Assembly (NCBI GenBank): GCA_016709145.1
Contig: JADJEK010000006.1
Location: 124,001 to 188,000 of the forward strand
Direction of reading: 5' to 3'
From: Planctomycetota bacterium
GTDB lineage: Bacteria; Planctomycetota; B15-G4; JADJEK01
Length of the DNA stretch: 64,000 bases
The notes beneath the pieces are model-generated. The model was not told where the DNA came from and searched no databases. It saw nothing but the letters and a program-made list of their open reading frames with translations. The position numbers were made by a program, and so were the translations under genes. Of this stretch, positions 37,216 to 46,015 are shown piece by piece (the first letter of the stretch is position 1; each line of letters begins with the position of its first letter).

Positions 37216-38553
37216 GTGGCCGCACTGTGTTCCTTGCTGCAAGACCGCGGCGTCCGGATCAGCGGATCGGACCTGCACGGAAGTCCGCGCACGGCGCGGC
37301 TCGTCGCACGTGGGGCCCGCATCACGATCGGTCCGCATCATGCAGCGTCGGTCCCGACCGATGCCGTGGTCGTCGCGTCGGCCGCGATTCCCGCGGACAA
37401 TCCCGAGTTGGTGATCGCGCGCGAACGCGGGCAGCGCGTCCTGACGTACCCGCAAGCGATCGGCGAGCTCATGCGGTCGCACGACGGAGTCGCGATCGCC
37501 GGAACGCACGGCAAGACCACGACGACCGCCCTTGTCGTCGCGGCATTGCGCGCGGCCGGCCGCGATCCGTCGTACGTCGTCGGCGGTGATGTGCCGCAGT
37601 TCGGTTCGGCGGGACACCGCGGCGCGGACGCGACGTTCGTCGTCGAAGCGTGCGAGTACGCCGAGTCGTTCCTCCAACTCGCGCCGCGCGTGGCCGCGAT
37701 CACGAACGTCGAAGCCGATCACCTCGACTACTTCGGGACGTTCGAACGCGTGGTCGACGCCTTCCGCGCCTTCGTCGCGCGCATCGACGTGAACGGAGTC
37801 CTGGTGACGTCGCCGCGCGTGCGTGACCGCATCTCCCAGCGGCCGGCGCACACGATCACGGTCGGTACCGACGCTCGCGCGGATCTCCGCGCTGTCGACG
37901 TGCGCGATGTCGACGGGCTGCCACGCTTCGACGTCGAGGGGACGATCGCACTTGCCGACGTCCGACTCGCGATCCCCGGCCACCATTCGGTCGAGAACGC
38001 GCTCGTCGCGTTGGGGGTCGTGCATGCGCTCGGTGTCGACGTGTCGTTGGCGCGCGCGGGGATCGAGGGTTTCCGCGGGGTGGCGCGCCGTCTCGAACTG
38101 CTGTCCGATGCGGACGGCGTGGTCGTGATGTCCGATTACGCCCATCACCCGACGGCGCTGAACGCCGTGATCGACGCGCTCGTCGCGCGCTATCCGGGGC
38201 GCCGAGTCGTGGCCGTGTTCCAACCGCACCAAGCGTCGCGCACCCGGGACTTCTTCGAGGACTTCGCTCGTGCGCTGGCGCGATTCCACGTACCCCTGCT
38301 GACCGACGTCTACGGGGCGCGCGAAGCCGCGTCCGCCGGAGGCACCGCGACCGCGTCGGAACTCGCCGACAGGGTGCGCGAGTCGAATCCGGCCGCCCGC
38401 TATGCTGGCCCGCTTTCCGCCGTCGTTCCCGCGATCCAGGCCGTCGTACGGCCTGGGGACGTCGTCCTGTTGCTCGGAGCCGGAGACATCGATGACCTCC
38501 GTGGCGAACTTCCAGGCGCCGTGTCCAGCGCGCTACGACGTCGCACTCCGTGA
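37216..38553 (+). CDS. murC: UDP-MurNAc:L-alanine ligase MurC, N-terminus apparently out of frame
   Basis: The open frame from GTG 37216 encodes 445 residues with GTHGKTTTTAL, SDYAHHPTALNAV, FQPHQASRTRDF and ACEYAESFL, all diagnostic of MurC. The conserved N-terminal nucleotide-binding loop is encoded just upstream of this GTG in the same frame (codons 37195-37215 read VGAGGFG), but no start codon exists in that frame. ATG 37164, overlapping the murG stop, reads MTLADARAV and then is one base out of phase. Removing one base near 37191-37195 joins the two halves. murB overlaps the 3' end by 62 nt. Confidence 0.88.
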   Translation: MAALCSLLQDRGVRISGSDLHGSPRTARLVARGARITIGPHHAASVPTDAVVVASAAIPADNPELVIARERGQRVLTYPQAIGELMRSHDGVAIAGTHGKTTTTALVVAALRAAGRDPSYVVGGDVPQFGSAGHRGADATFVVEACEYAESFLQLAPRVAAITNVEADHLDYFGTFERVVDAFRAFVARIDVNGVLVTSPRVRDRISQRPAHTITVGTDARADLRAVDVRDVDGLPRFDVEGTIALADVRLAIPGHHSVENALVALGVVHALGVDVSLARAGIEGFRGVARRLELLSDADGVVVMSDYAHHPTALNAVIDALVARYPGRRVVAVFQPHQASRTRDFFEDFARALARFHVPLLTDVYGAREAASAGGTATASELADRVRESNPAARYAGPLSAVVPAIQAVVRPGDVVLLLGAGDIDDLRGELPGAVSSALRRRTP

Positions 38554-39433
38554 CCACACCACGTTCCGCATGGGCGGCAAGGTGCCGGTCCTGCTCGAGC
38601 CGCGCAACCGCGACGAGCTGATCGCGGCCGTGCGCCGGCTCCACGCCGATCACATTCGGTATCGCATGCTCGGTGGCGGCGCCAACATCCTCATCGACGA
38701 CTCCGGACTCGACGAGGCGATCGTGCTGACGACCGGGTTCGCGTTCATGGTGCGCGAGAGCGAGGACGCCACGGAGCTGCGCCTCGGCGCCGGGTTGTCG
38801 ATCCCGCAGTTCGTGACCAAGACCCGCGAGATGGGATTGACCGGCGCCGAATGCCTGGTCGGAGTGCCGGGCACGATGGGCGGAGCGACGGTCATGAACG
38901 CGGGCGGTCGGCATGGCTGGTTGTCGTCGATCGCCAAGCGCGTGCGCTACTTGACGCCAGCGCTCGACGAGCAGGAAGACGCCGTCACCGAGCGGACGTT
39001 CGGATACCGCTCGTCGATGTTCGACGCCTGTGTCGTGCTCGAGACCGTGGTCGCGTTGCAACGCGACGCGCCGAAGGCTGTCCAAGAGCGCATCAAGACG
39101 ATCTTGAAGGAGAAGAGCGCGGCGCAACCGCTGATCGAGCCGAGCGCTGGATGCATCTTCAAGAATCCCGAAGGTCAGTCCGCCGGTCGATTGATCGAAG
39201 CGGCGGGCCTGAAGGGCGCGCGCGTCGGCGATGCCGAAGTCTCGACGAAGCACGGCAACTTCATCGTGAACCGTGGGGCGGCGACGTTCCGCGACGTCAT
39301 CCAGTTGATTCGGCACGTGCGCAAAGGCGTGCTCGAGCACTCGGGCGCGGATCTTCACACCGAAGTGAAGATCTGGAGTCGCGAGCCGCTCGACCTGCCG
39401 ACGTCGTCGGCGCCCTGCGCGCGCACGTCTTGA
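38492..39433 (+). CDS. murB: UDP-N-acetylenolpyruvoylglucosamine reductase MurB
   Basis: 313 residues from ATG 38492. HTTFRMGGKV, MLGGGANILIDD and GVPGTMGGATVMNAGG form the FAD-binding half; FGYRSSMF carries the proton-donor Ser, and AGCIFKNPEG and TEVKIWS complete the active site. The short loop form is type II-like. It reduces UDP-GlcNAc-enolpyruvate to UDP-MurNAc with NADPH. Last mur gene of the cluster. Confidence 0.94.
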   Translation: MTSVANFQAPCPARYDVALRDHTTFRMGGKVPVLLEPRNRDELIAAVRRLHADHIRYRMLGGGANILIDDSGLDEAIVLTTGFAFMVRESEDATELRLGAGLSIPQFVTKTREMGLTGAECLVGVPGTMGGATVMNAGGRHGWLSSIAKRVRYLTPALDEQEDAVTERTFGYRSSMFDACVVLETVVALQRDAPKAVQERIKTILKEKSAAQPLIEPSAGCIFKNPEGQSAGRLIEAAGLKGARVGDAEVSTKHGNFIVNRGAATFRDVIQLIRHVRKGVLEHSGADLHTEVKIWSREPLDLPTSSAPCARTS

Positions 39434-39464
39434 GACCCACGAACCCCGGAGCAATTCCCGTCCC

Positions 39465-40130
39465 ATGGATTCACTGAAGGACATCGTCGACTTCGTGTTG
39501 CACCTGAACGACCACCTGCGCGAGCTGGTGGATCAGCACGGCACGACGACGTATTGGATCTTGTTCGCGATCGTGTTCGCGGAGACCGGCCTCGTGGTGA
39601 CGCCGTTCCTGCCCGGGGACTCGCTGTTGTTCGCGGCTGGTTCCATCGCCGCGCTCGGCAGCGAGAACTTCCAGGTCTGGCCGGTGTGCATCCTGCTGAC
39701 GATCGCGGCAATCGTCGGGGACACCGTCAACTACTGGATCGGCAAGAAGATCGGTGCCAAGGTGTTCGCCACCGAGAGTCGCTGGATCAAGCGGGAGCAT
39801 CTCGAGAAGACGCACGCGTTCTACGAGAAGTACGGAGCGAAGACGATCGTGCTCGCGCGCTTCGTCCCGATCGTGCGGACGCTCGCGCCGTTCGTCGCCG
39901 GCGTCGGCACGATGAACTACCGCACGTTCATCACCTACAACGTCGTCGGCGGCGTGGTCTGGGTGTTCTCACTGACCTGGGCCGGCTACTTCTTCGGCAA
40001 CATGGAGATCGTGAAGAAGAACTTCTCGACGGTCATCCTCGCGATCATCGTGATCTCGATCCTGCCGCTCGTCATCGAGTGGTGGAAGGCGAAGAGGAAC
40101 GCGAAGGCGAGCACGCCGGGATCGGTCTGA
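39465..40130 (+). CDS. DedA-family membrane protein
   Basis: 221 residues. Motifs of the DedA/SNARE-associated family: FAETGLVVTPFLPGDSLLF (45-63) and ARFVPIVRTLAPFVAGVG; about five membrane segments and a basic C-terminus. Members of the family act as lipid scramblases, including for undecaprenyl phosphate, which fits a place right after the lipid II genes. 31 nt after murB; convergent with recJ. Confidence 0.9.
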   Translation: MDSLKDIVDFVLHLNDHLRELVDQHGTTTYWILFAIVFAETGLVVTPFLPGDSLLFAAGSIAALGSENFQVWPVCILLTIAAIVGDTVNYWIGKKIGAKVFATESRWIKREHLEKTHAFYEKYGAKTIVLARFVPIVRTLAPFVAGVGTMNYRTFITYNVVGGVVWVFSLTWAGYFFGNMEIVKKNFSTVILAIIVISILPLVIEWWKAKRNAKASTPGSV

Positions 40131-40174
40131 GCGGCACGCGCGGACGGACGCCGTCGCGCTCGCGTCCATCGTCC

Positions 40175-41890
40175 CTATGCGACGCGGATGTCCTTGACCT
40201 CGAGGTCGACGCCGGCCTTGCCGCGGAACAGGTTCAAACGCGGCGTGAACGCGACCGAGAAGCGTTCCGCCGAGCCGATCGATTCGGCGCGCGGTCCCAT
40301 GCCGTACGCGATCGCGTTGCGCACGACGCCCGATTGCAGGACCGGAAACGTGAGGTGGTTCTGGTTGCGTCCGACGCGCCGCGGCGCGCCTCCGAGTTGG
40401 ACGTCCGGCACGACGAACGTCGGTAGGGGATGTCCCTCGCCGAACGGGGCGAGGCGCTCGAGCTCCGCCATCAGCGACGGCGTCAGCACTCCGAGCGGGA
40501 CCTCGGCGTCGATCCAGATCTCTTGATCGGGATCGTCCTTCCACGACGTCCGCGCCGCGGTGTTCACGGCATCGATGAAGCCCGGCAATGCGGACGCTTC
40601 GATCTCGAGGCCGGCCGCGAAGGCGTGACCACCGAACGCGCGCAGGTGCGACGCGCATTGCTTCAACGCGTGATGCAAGTCGAAGCCGCGCACGGAGCGG
40701 CCGCTGCCGCGTCCGCTGGCTCCGCGCATCCCGATCAGGATCGTCGGGCGTTGGAACTCGGTCGCGATGCGGCTCGCGACGATGCCGACGACGCCGGGAT
40801 GCCACGCTTCGTCGGACAGCACGAGGATCGGCGCGTCGGTCGCGGCCGCGACGGCGGCCTTCTCGCGCGCTCCTTGCAGGATGTGCGCTTCGATGTCCTG
40901 ACGGGTCTGATTGCGTTCGTCGAGTTCCTTCGCGCAGGCGCGCGCGGTCACGTCGTCGGCGGCCAACAGCAACTCGAGCGCGCGGTCGGCGTGGCCGAGT
41001 CGCCCGGCTGCGTTGATGCGCGGGCCCAATCGGAACGAGACGTCGTCTTGCTGTACGCGTCCATGCACGCCGGCGATGCGGAGCAACGCCTGGATGCCGG
41101 GATGCTCACCCGACGACAACGTGGCGAGACCGGAACGCGCCAGCGCACGGTTCTCGCCGATCAGCGGCACGCAATCGCAGATCGTCGCCAACGCGACCAA
41201 TCCGATCGAGTGGCGCAGGACGCGCATCAGGATCTCGTGCTGCTGCGCGCGCGCGGGAAGTCGGGTTCCCAGTGCCGCGAGCAATTGGAAGCCGACCGCG
41301 GTGCCGCACAACCAGCGGAACGGGTAGCCGCAGCCATCCCATTTCGGGTTCAACAGGGCGAGTGCGGGCGGCAAGCGTTCGCCGGGTTCGTGATGGTCGC
41401 AGACGATCACGTCGATGCCGGCGTCTTGCAGGCGCTGGATCGCGTCGACGGCCGTGGTGCCGTTGTCGACCGTGATGACGACCTTCGCGCCGCGATCGCG
41501 GATGAACGCCTCACCCTTCGACGTCAGCGAATAGCCTTCCTCGAGTCGGTTCGGGATGTACGTCGCCACGTCGGCGCGCACGGCGCGCAGGAAGCCCGCG
41601 AGCAGCGCGGTGCCCGAGACGCCATCGACGTCGGAGTCCCCGTAGACGACGATCGGTTCCTTGCGCGCCAACGCGCCGACCAAGCGGTCGACGGCGCGTT
41701 CCATGTGCGCCATGCGGAATGGGTCGGTGAGACGTTCGAGGCTAGCGGTCATGAACACGGCGACGTCGTCGGGTCCGCGCAGGCCGCGGTTGATGAGGAT
41801 GCGCGCAGCCAGCCTCGACAGCGAGAATTGCCGCGCGAGTTCTTCTTGCAGGCGCAGGTCGTCGGGGAAGAAGCGCCAGTGCACGGTCAT
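40175..41890 (-). CDS. recJ: Single-stranded-DNA-specific exonuclease RecJ
   Basis: 571 residues from ATG 41890 (MTVHWRFFPDD); a 66-residue Arg-rich extension to 42088 is without homology. DHH-family motifs: GDSDVDG (84-90), DNGTT (142-146) and DHH (165-167), with DHHA1 motif GGHAFAAGL near the C-terminus. It degrades single strands 5'-3' in recombination and mismatch repair. Divergent from selA. Confidence 0.93.
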   Translation of the reverse strand: MTVHWRFFPDDLRLQEELARQFSLSRLAARILINRGLRGPDDVAVFMTASLERLTDPFRMAHMERAVDRLVGALARKEPIVVYGDSDVDGVSGTALLAGFLRAVRADVATYIPNRLEEGYSLTSKGEAFIRDRGAKVVITVDNGTTAVDAIQRLQDAGIDVIVCDHHEPGERLPPALALLNPKWDGCGYPFRWLCGTAVGFQLLAALGTRLPARAQQHEILMRVLRHSIGLVALATICDCVPLIGENRALARSGLATLSSGEHPGIQALLRIAGVHGRVQQDDVSFRLGPRINAAGRLGHADRALELLLAADDVTARACAKELDERNQTRQDIEAHILQGAREKAAVAAATDAPILVLSDEAWHPGVVGIVASRIATEFQRPTILIGMRGASGRGSGRSVRGFDLHHALKQCASHLRAFGGHAFAAGLEIEASALPGFIDAVNTAARTSWKDDPDQEIWIDAEVPLGVLTPSLMAELERLAPFGEGHPLPTFVVPDVQLGGAPRRVGRNQNHLTFPVLQSGVVRNAIAYGMGPRAESIGSAERFSVAFTPRLNLFRGKAGVDLEVKDIRVA

Positions 41891-42020
41891 GGGGCGTGGT
41901 CTAACGGGCCGGGCGCGAGGCGTCAAACGCGAACTCGACCGCGTCCGATCCTGGCCGTCGCCGAACCCACGGATCCGCACTCGTGACCGACGTCTCGCTC
42001 GCCGCGGCCCATCGTCGCCT

Positions 42021-42049
42021 TGAGCCCGCCGTCGTCCCGGCGTAGCGTG
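42021..42049 (+). promoter_or_regulatory. Weak candidate promoter for selA-selD
   Basis: TTGAGC (42021-42026), 17-nt spacer, TAGCGT (42044-42049), in the 245-nt recJ-selA spacer. It shares the TAG-type -10 but has only partial consensus matches. Confidence 0.25.
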
Positions 42050-42135
42050 CTCGACCTTCGAGCGAATCGGCGCCGGAACCGTCGCCAAGCGGCCGCGGGG
42101 ACGCGGTGATCCGATCGGCTCGGTGGGGCATTCCG

Positions 42136-43545
42136 ATGGCGGATCCGAGCGACACGCTGCGAGTCATTCCCGCGATCGACGCGTTGGTGCATCGCTGCGC
42201 CGTGGCGTTGCCGCACGCGTCGCGGCCGCTGTTGCTCGAGGCGATCCGCGACGAAGTCACACGCTTCCGCGCCGCCGTGCGCGCCGGCAGCGCGGTCGAT
42301 CGCCAGTGGTTCGATGGCCCTGGATTCGTCACGGCCGTGTGCGACGCGCTGGAGCGCGTCCAGCGCCCGCGTCACGAGGGTGTGCTGAATGCGACCGGCA
42401 TTCTCCTCCACACCGGGCTCGGCCGCGCGCCGTTGTGCGACGAGGCCCGCGCGGCCGTCGACGGCGTGGCCCGCTACGCGATCGTCGAGGTCGATCCCGA
42501 CAGCGGTGAGCGCGACGAGCGCGAAGTCCGCATCGCGCGGTTGCTGTGCGACCTCACCGGCGCCGAAGCGGCGACGGTCGTCAACAACAACGCCGGCGCG
42601 ACCCTGCTCGCACTCAGCGCGATGGCTGCGGGGCGCGAAGTCGTGGTGTCACGCGGACAACTCGTCGAGATCGGCGGCGGTTTCCGCATGCCCGACGTGA
42701 TGGCCGCCTCCGGCGCATCGATGCGCGAGGTCGGCACCACCAATCGAACGCATCGCGCCGACTACGTGGGCGCGATCAACGCTGCGACCGGAATGCTGTT
42801 GAAGGTCCATCCGTCGAACTTCCGCATGATCGGTTTCACCACGGCGCCGACTCTCATGGACTTGGTCGAACTCGGCAAGAGCCACGGCGTGCCCGTCGGG
42901 TACGACCTTGGATCGGGGCTCTTGCGCGCGATCGACGTGAGTCCGCTCGAAGACGAGCCCGACGTGCGCTCGGCCGTCGAGACCGGCGCCGACTTGATCT
43001 GGTTCTCGGGCGACAAATTGCTGTGCGGGCCGCAGGCCGGGATCCTGGTGGGACGCAAGGACGCCGTCGCGATGGCGCGCCGCCACCCGCTGTTCCGCGC
43101 GCTGCGCCCCGGCAAGCTCGATCTGGCCGCGCTCGAGGCCACGCTGCTCGTGTATCGCGCGCACCCCGAAGGCGTGCCGCCGTTGCCGTTGTTCCAGGCC
43201 CTCGCTCTGCCCCAGGCGGAACTCGTCGCGGCGGCCCGTGAGTTCGCCGCGCGGATCGAGCGCGAAACGGCAGCTCGCGTCCACGTGCGTGAGACGGTCG
43301 GGTTCCTCGGCAGCGGCTCGGCGCCGGCGCGCGAGTTCCCGGGCGTCGCCGTGGCGTTGAACCACGCGGCCACGACCGCCGATGCGATCGCTGCCCGCCT
43401 GCGAGCGGGCCGGCCGCGCGTCCACGCGCGCATCGAGGCCGACGAAGTCCTGTTGGAACTGCGATCGATCTTCCCCGACCAACGCGAGGTGCTGGCGACC
43501 GCCGTCGTGGCGGCGCTGCGGGACCTCGGCGGAGAGCAGCGATGA
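42136..43545 (+). CDS. selA: L-seryl-tRNA(Sec) selenium transferase SelA
   Basis: 469 residues from ATG 42136, supported by GGTGGGG at about 42121; a GTG at 42106 is also in frame. NATGILLHTGLGRAPL, VVNNNAGATLLAL and the PLP-binding FSGDKLLCGPQAG (Lys294) define SelA. It converts Ser-tRNA(Sec) to Sec-tRNA(Sec) with selenophosphate from the next gene. Overlaps selD as ATGA. Confidence 0.95.
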   Translation: MADPSDTLRVIPAIDALVHRCAVALPHASRPLLLEAIRDEVTRFRAAVRAGSAVDRQWFDGPGFVTAVCDALERVQRPRHEGVLNATGILLHTGLGRAPLCDEARAAVDGVARYAIVEVDPDSGERDEREVRIARLLCDLTGAEAATVVNNNAGATLLALSAMAAGREVVVSRGQLVEIGGGFRMPDVMAASGASMREVGTTNRTHRADYVGAINAATGMLLKVHPSNFRMIGFTTAPTLMDLVELGKSHGVPVGYDLGSGLLRAIDVSPLEDEPDVRSAVETGADLIWFSGDKLLCGPQAGILVGRKDAVAMARRHPLFRALRPGKLDLAALEATLLVYRAHPEGVPPLPLFQALALPQAELVAAAREFAARIERETAARVHVRETVGFLGSGSAPAREFPGVAVALNHAATTADAIAARLRAGRPRVHARIEADEVLLELRSIFPDQREVLATAVVAALRDLGGEQR

Positions 43546-44603
43546 ACCCCGATGAAGACAAGCGTGAGACGGTGCGGCTGACCAAGTACTCGAGCTGCGC
43601 TGGCTGAGCAGCCAAGCTCTCGCCCGCGGACCTCGTCGAGGTCTTGCATCAGCTCCCGTCCGTACACAGCGATCTCCTGATCGTCGGCGCGCAAACGCTG
43701 GACGACGCCGGAGTCGTACGCCTCACGCCCGACATCGCGTTGGTCCAGACGCTCGATTTCTTCCCACCGGTCGTCGACGACCCGGTGTGGTTCGGACGCA
43801 TCGCGGCCGCGAACGCGTTGTCCGACGTCTACGCGATGGGCGGCACGCCGTACACCGCGATGAACATCGTCGGATGGCCGCAGGAGCTGCCGCCGAGCGT
43901 GCTCGCCCAAGTGTTGCGCGGCGGCTCGGAGAAGATCGTCGAGTCCGGCGCGATCCTCGTCGGCGGCCATTCGGTGCGTGACAAGGAAGTGAAGTACGGG
44001 CTTTCGGTGACGGGCCTCATCCACCCCGATCGCATCACGACGAACGCGGGAGCTCGCGTGGGCGACGTGCTCGTCTTGACGAAGCCGCTCGGCATGGGCG
44101 CCGCCGCGACGGCGATGAAGCTCGACAAGTTGTCGCCCGAGTGGATCGAGCCCGCGTGTGCGCAGATGGCCCACCTGAACAAAGGAGCGGCCCTGGCGGC
44201 ATGCGCGGTCGATTGCCGCGCGGCGACCGACGTCACCGGATTCGGCTTGATGGGTCATGGTCGCGGCATGGCCGAGGCCAGCGGAGTGACCCTCGAGTTC
44301 CGCGCGGCGGATCTGCCGCTGTTCCCGGTCGCGCTCGAACTTGCGGCGCAGAAACTCACGTCGGGCGGCGCGACCCGGACGCGCGCGTTCCTCGGCGCAA
44401 CCGCCGAGATCGGACCCGGCGTGGATCCACTGCGGGCGCAGCTCGCGTTCGATGCCGAGACGTCGGGCGGAATGCTGATCTGTGTGGCCCAAGATCGAGT
44501 CGATCAGCTGCTGCGTGAATTGACCGCGCAGGGAACTCCATGCGCCGCCGTGGTGGGGCGAGTGGTCGCGCGGCAGGGCGAGGTCCGGGTCCGCTTGATC
44601 TGA
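43542..44603 (+). CDS. selD: Selenide, water dikinase SelD; selenoprotein with in-frame UGA
   Basis: 353 residues if the TGA at 43605-43607 is read as selenocysteine (residue 22). The start reads MNPDEDKRETVRLTKYSSCA, then G-Sec-AAKLSP: the Sec replaces the catalytic Cys of SelD, with the conserved Lys at 25. Without recoding the longest frame would begin only at 43644 and lose the active site. Downstream: GGHSVRDKEVKYGLSVTG, RAATDVTGFGLMGHG and FDAETSGGML. It makes selenophosphate from selenide and ATP. A stem-loop follows the UGA, and tRNA-Sec lies 10.6 kb away. Confidence 0.93.
43629..43643 (+). promoter_or_regulatory. Candidate bacterial SECIS stem-loop in selD
   Basis: GACCTC (43629-43634) and GAGGTC (43638-43643) form a perfect 6-bp stem with loop GUC, whose first base is G and lies 30 nt from the UGA. 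Bacterial SECIS elements need a short stem with a loop G at about this distance for SelB binding. Confidence 0.55.
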
Positions 44604-44775
44604 CTCGATCTGAACGGGCCCTGCCCGCCCGACTTCGTCGCGGTCGCCGGATTGGCGTTGATCCGACTCGTTCCTGACGAGGCGTTGGCTTCCTGAGCGC
44701 TCTAGGGGTATCGTTGCCCTCCCTTCCAGGATCCCCATCCTCCCGCCCGGGAGCCAGCGCTCCCCTGACCCCTTC
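44604..44775 (+). other. Leader region of the S1-domain gene
   Basis: No gene. A weak promoter candidate is TTGGCT (44685-44690), 18-nt spacer, TATCGT (44709-44714). A small hairpin GGGAGC/GCTCCC (44749-44764) lies just before the start codon and no clear purine-rich ribosome binding site is seen. Confidence 0.3.
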
Positions 44776-45987
44776 ATGCCCATGGACCAGAACGACGGAC
44801 TCGACGAAGCAGCCCTGAAATCCGAGATGGAGGCTGCGTTCAGCAAAGCTCCGGCACCCGCCGAGCCGCGCATCGACCGCACCAGCGATCCGGACGACCC
44901 GCACCTGCATCGCGGTGTCGTCACCTCGATCAACGGCACCGAGGTCATGGTCGAACTGGGGCCGAAGACGCACGGCGCGATCTCCCTCGAGGAGTTCGAA
45001 ACGCCGCCGCAACTCGGTGAGAGCTACGAGTTCTCGCTGGTCTCGATCAAGGACGGCCTGTGGACGTTGTCGCGGCGCGAAGCGCGCGCGCTCGCCACGT
45101 GGCGCGATCTGCGCAAGGGCGCATTGGTCAAGGCCAAGGTCATCGGCGAGAACTCCGGCGGGCTCGAACTCAAGATCGGCCCGGTCTCGGCGTTCATGCC
45201 GGCGTCGGAGATCGCGCTGCATCGCGTCGACACGTTCACCGCGTTCGTCGGCGAGACGTGGGAGTGCGAGGTCGTCGAGGTCGCTCCGAAGCGCAAGCGC
45301 GTCGTGCTGTCGCGCAAGGCCGTCCTCGGCCGCGAGCGCACCGAGGCGCGCAAAGAGATGGTCGGCACGCTGCGCGAAGGCGCGGTCGTGCGCGGCAAGA
45401 TCGAGAAGCTCGAGGACTTCGGCGCGTTCGTCGACCTCGGCAAGGGCGTGACCGGTCTGCTTCACGTCTCGAACATCTCGCATCAACGCATCCAGAAGCC
45501 CGGCGACGTGCTCACGGTCGGTCAGGACGTCGAGGTCAAGATCCTCGAGGTGAAGAACGGCGGCAAGCGCATCGGGCTCGGCATGAAGCAGCTCGCGGCC
45601 GATCCGTTCGACCAGTTCAAGAAGACGCACGCGCGCGACACGCTGTGCGAAGGCAAAGTCACGCGCCTCGCCGAGTTCGGTGCGTTCGTCGAACTCGTAC
45701 CCGGCGTCGAGGGCTTGCTGCACAAGAGCCAAGTCTCGCCCGATCGCGTGGCGAACCTCGCCGAAGTGATCAAGGTCGGCGACACCGTGAAGGTGCGCAT
45801 CAAGGAATACGACGGCAAGAAGGTCTCGCTGTCGCGACTCAACTCGCGTGGCGCGCTGATCGGGTCCGAAGAGGACGTCGATCAGGCCGACATGAACCAG
45901 TTCCTCGACAAGGGGCCGGCGCGCTCGACCGGGACGAACCTCGGCGACGTGCTGCGCGCGGCCCTCGAGAAGAAGCCGAAGGGCTGA
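44776..45987 (+). CDS. Protein with four S1 RNA-binding domains (ribosomal protein S1-like)
   Basis: 403 residues. Four S1 units at about 44-110, 115-190, 203-275 and 287-360; the last two (GKIEKLEDFGAFVDLGKGVTG and GKVTRLAEFGAFVELVPGVEG) are the best conserved. This is shorter than the six-domain S1 of E. coli but like the S1-type proteins of several other phyla. It probably helps mRNA binding to the 30S subunit. A ribosome binding site is lacking, which is common for S1 genes. ATG 44782 is an alternative start. Confidence 0.85.
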   Translation: MPMDQNDGLDEAALKSEMEAAFSKAPAPAEPRIDRTSDPDDPHLHRGVVTSINGTEVMVELGPKTHGAISLEEFETPPQLGESYEFSLVSIKDGLWTLSRREARALATWRDLRKGALVKAKVIGENSGGLELKIGPVSAFMPASEIALHRVDTFTAFVGETWECEVVEVAPKRKRVVLSRKAVLGRERTEARKEMVGTLREGAVVRGKIEKLEDFGAFVDLGKGVTGLLHVSNISHQRIQKPGDVLTVGQDVEVKILEVKNGGKRIGLGMKQLAADPFDQFKKTHARDTLCEGKVTRLAEFGAFVELVPGVEGLLHKSQVSPDRVANLAEVIKVGDTVKVRIKEYDGKKVSLSRLNSRGALIGSEEDVDQADMNQFLDKGPARSTGTNLGDVLRAALEKKPKG

Positions 45988-46015
45988 TCCTCGACGGTCC
46001 GCAGTCGGATCAGCC
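45982..46015. terminator. Bidirectional hairpin between convergent genes
   Basis: GGCTGATCC (45982-45990) and GGATCAGCC (46007-46015) pair perfectly around a 16-nt loop. The stem contains the stop codons of both converging genes. No T run on either side, so the terminator role is uncertain. Confidence 0.4.

Noticed and set aside
41891..42088. N-terminal extension of RecJ
   Set aside because: 66 Arg-rich residues without homology; ATG 41890 matches the family start.
43644..44603. SelD starting at ATG 43644
   Set aside because: It would lack the catalytic Sec/Cys and the conserved Lys; the recoded frame from 43542 fits the family length.
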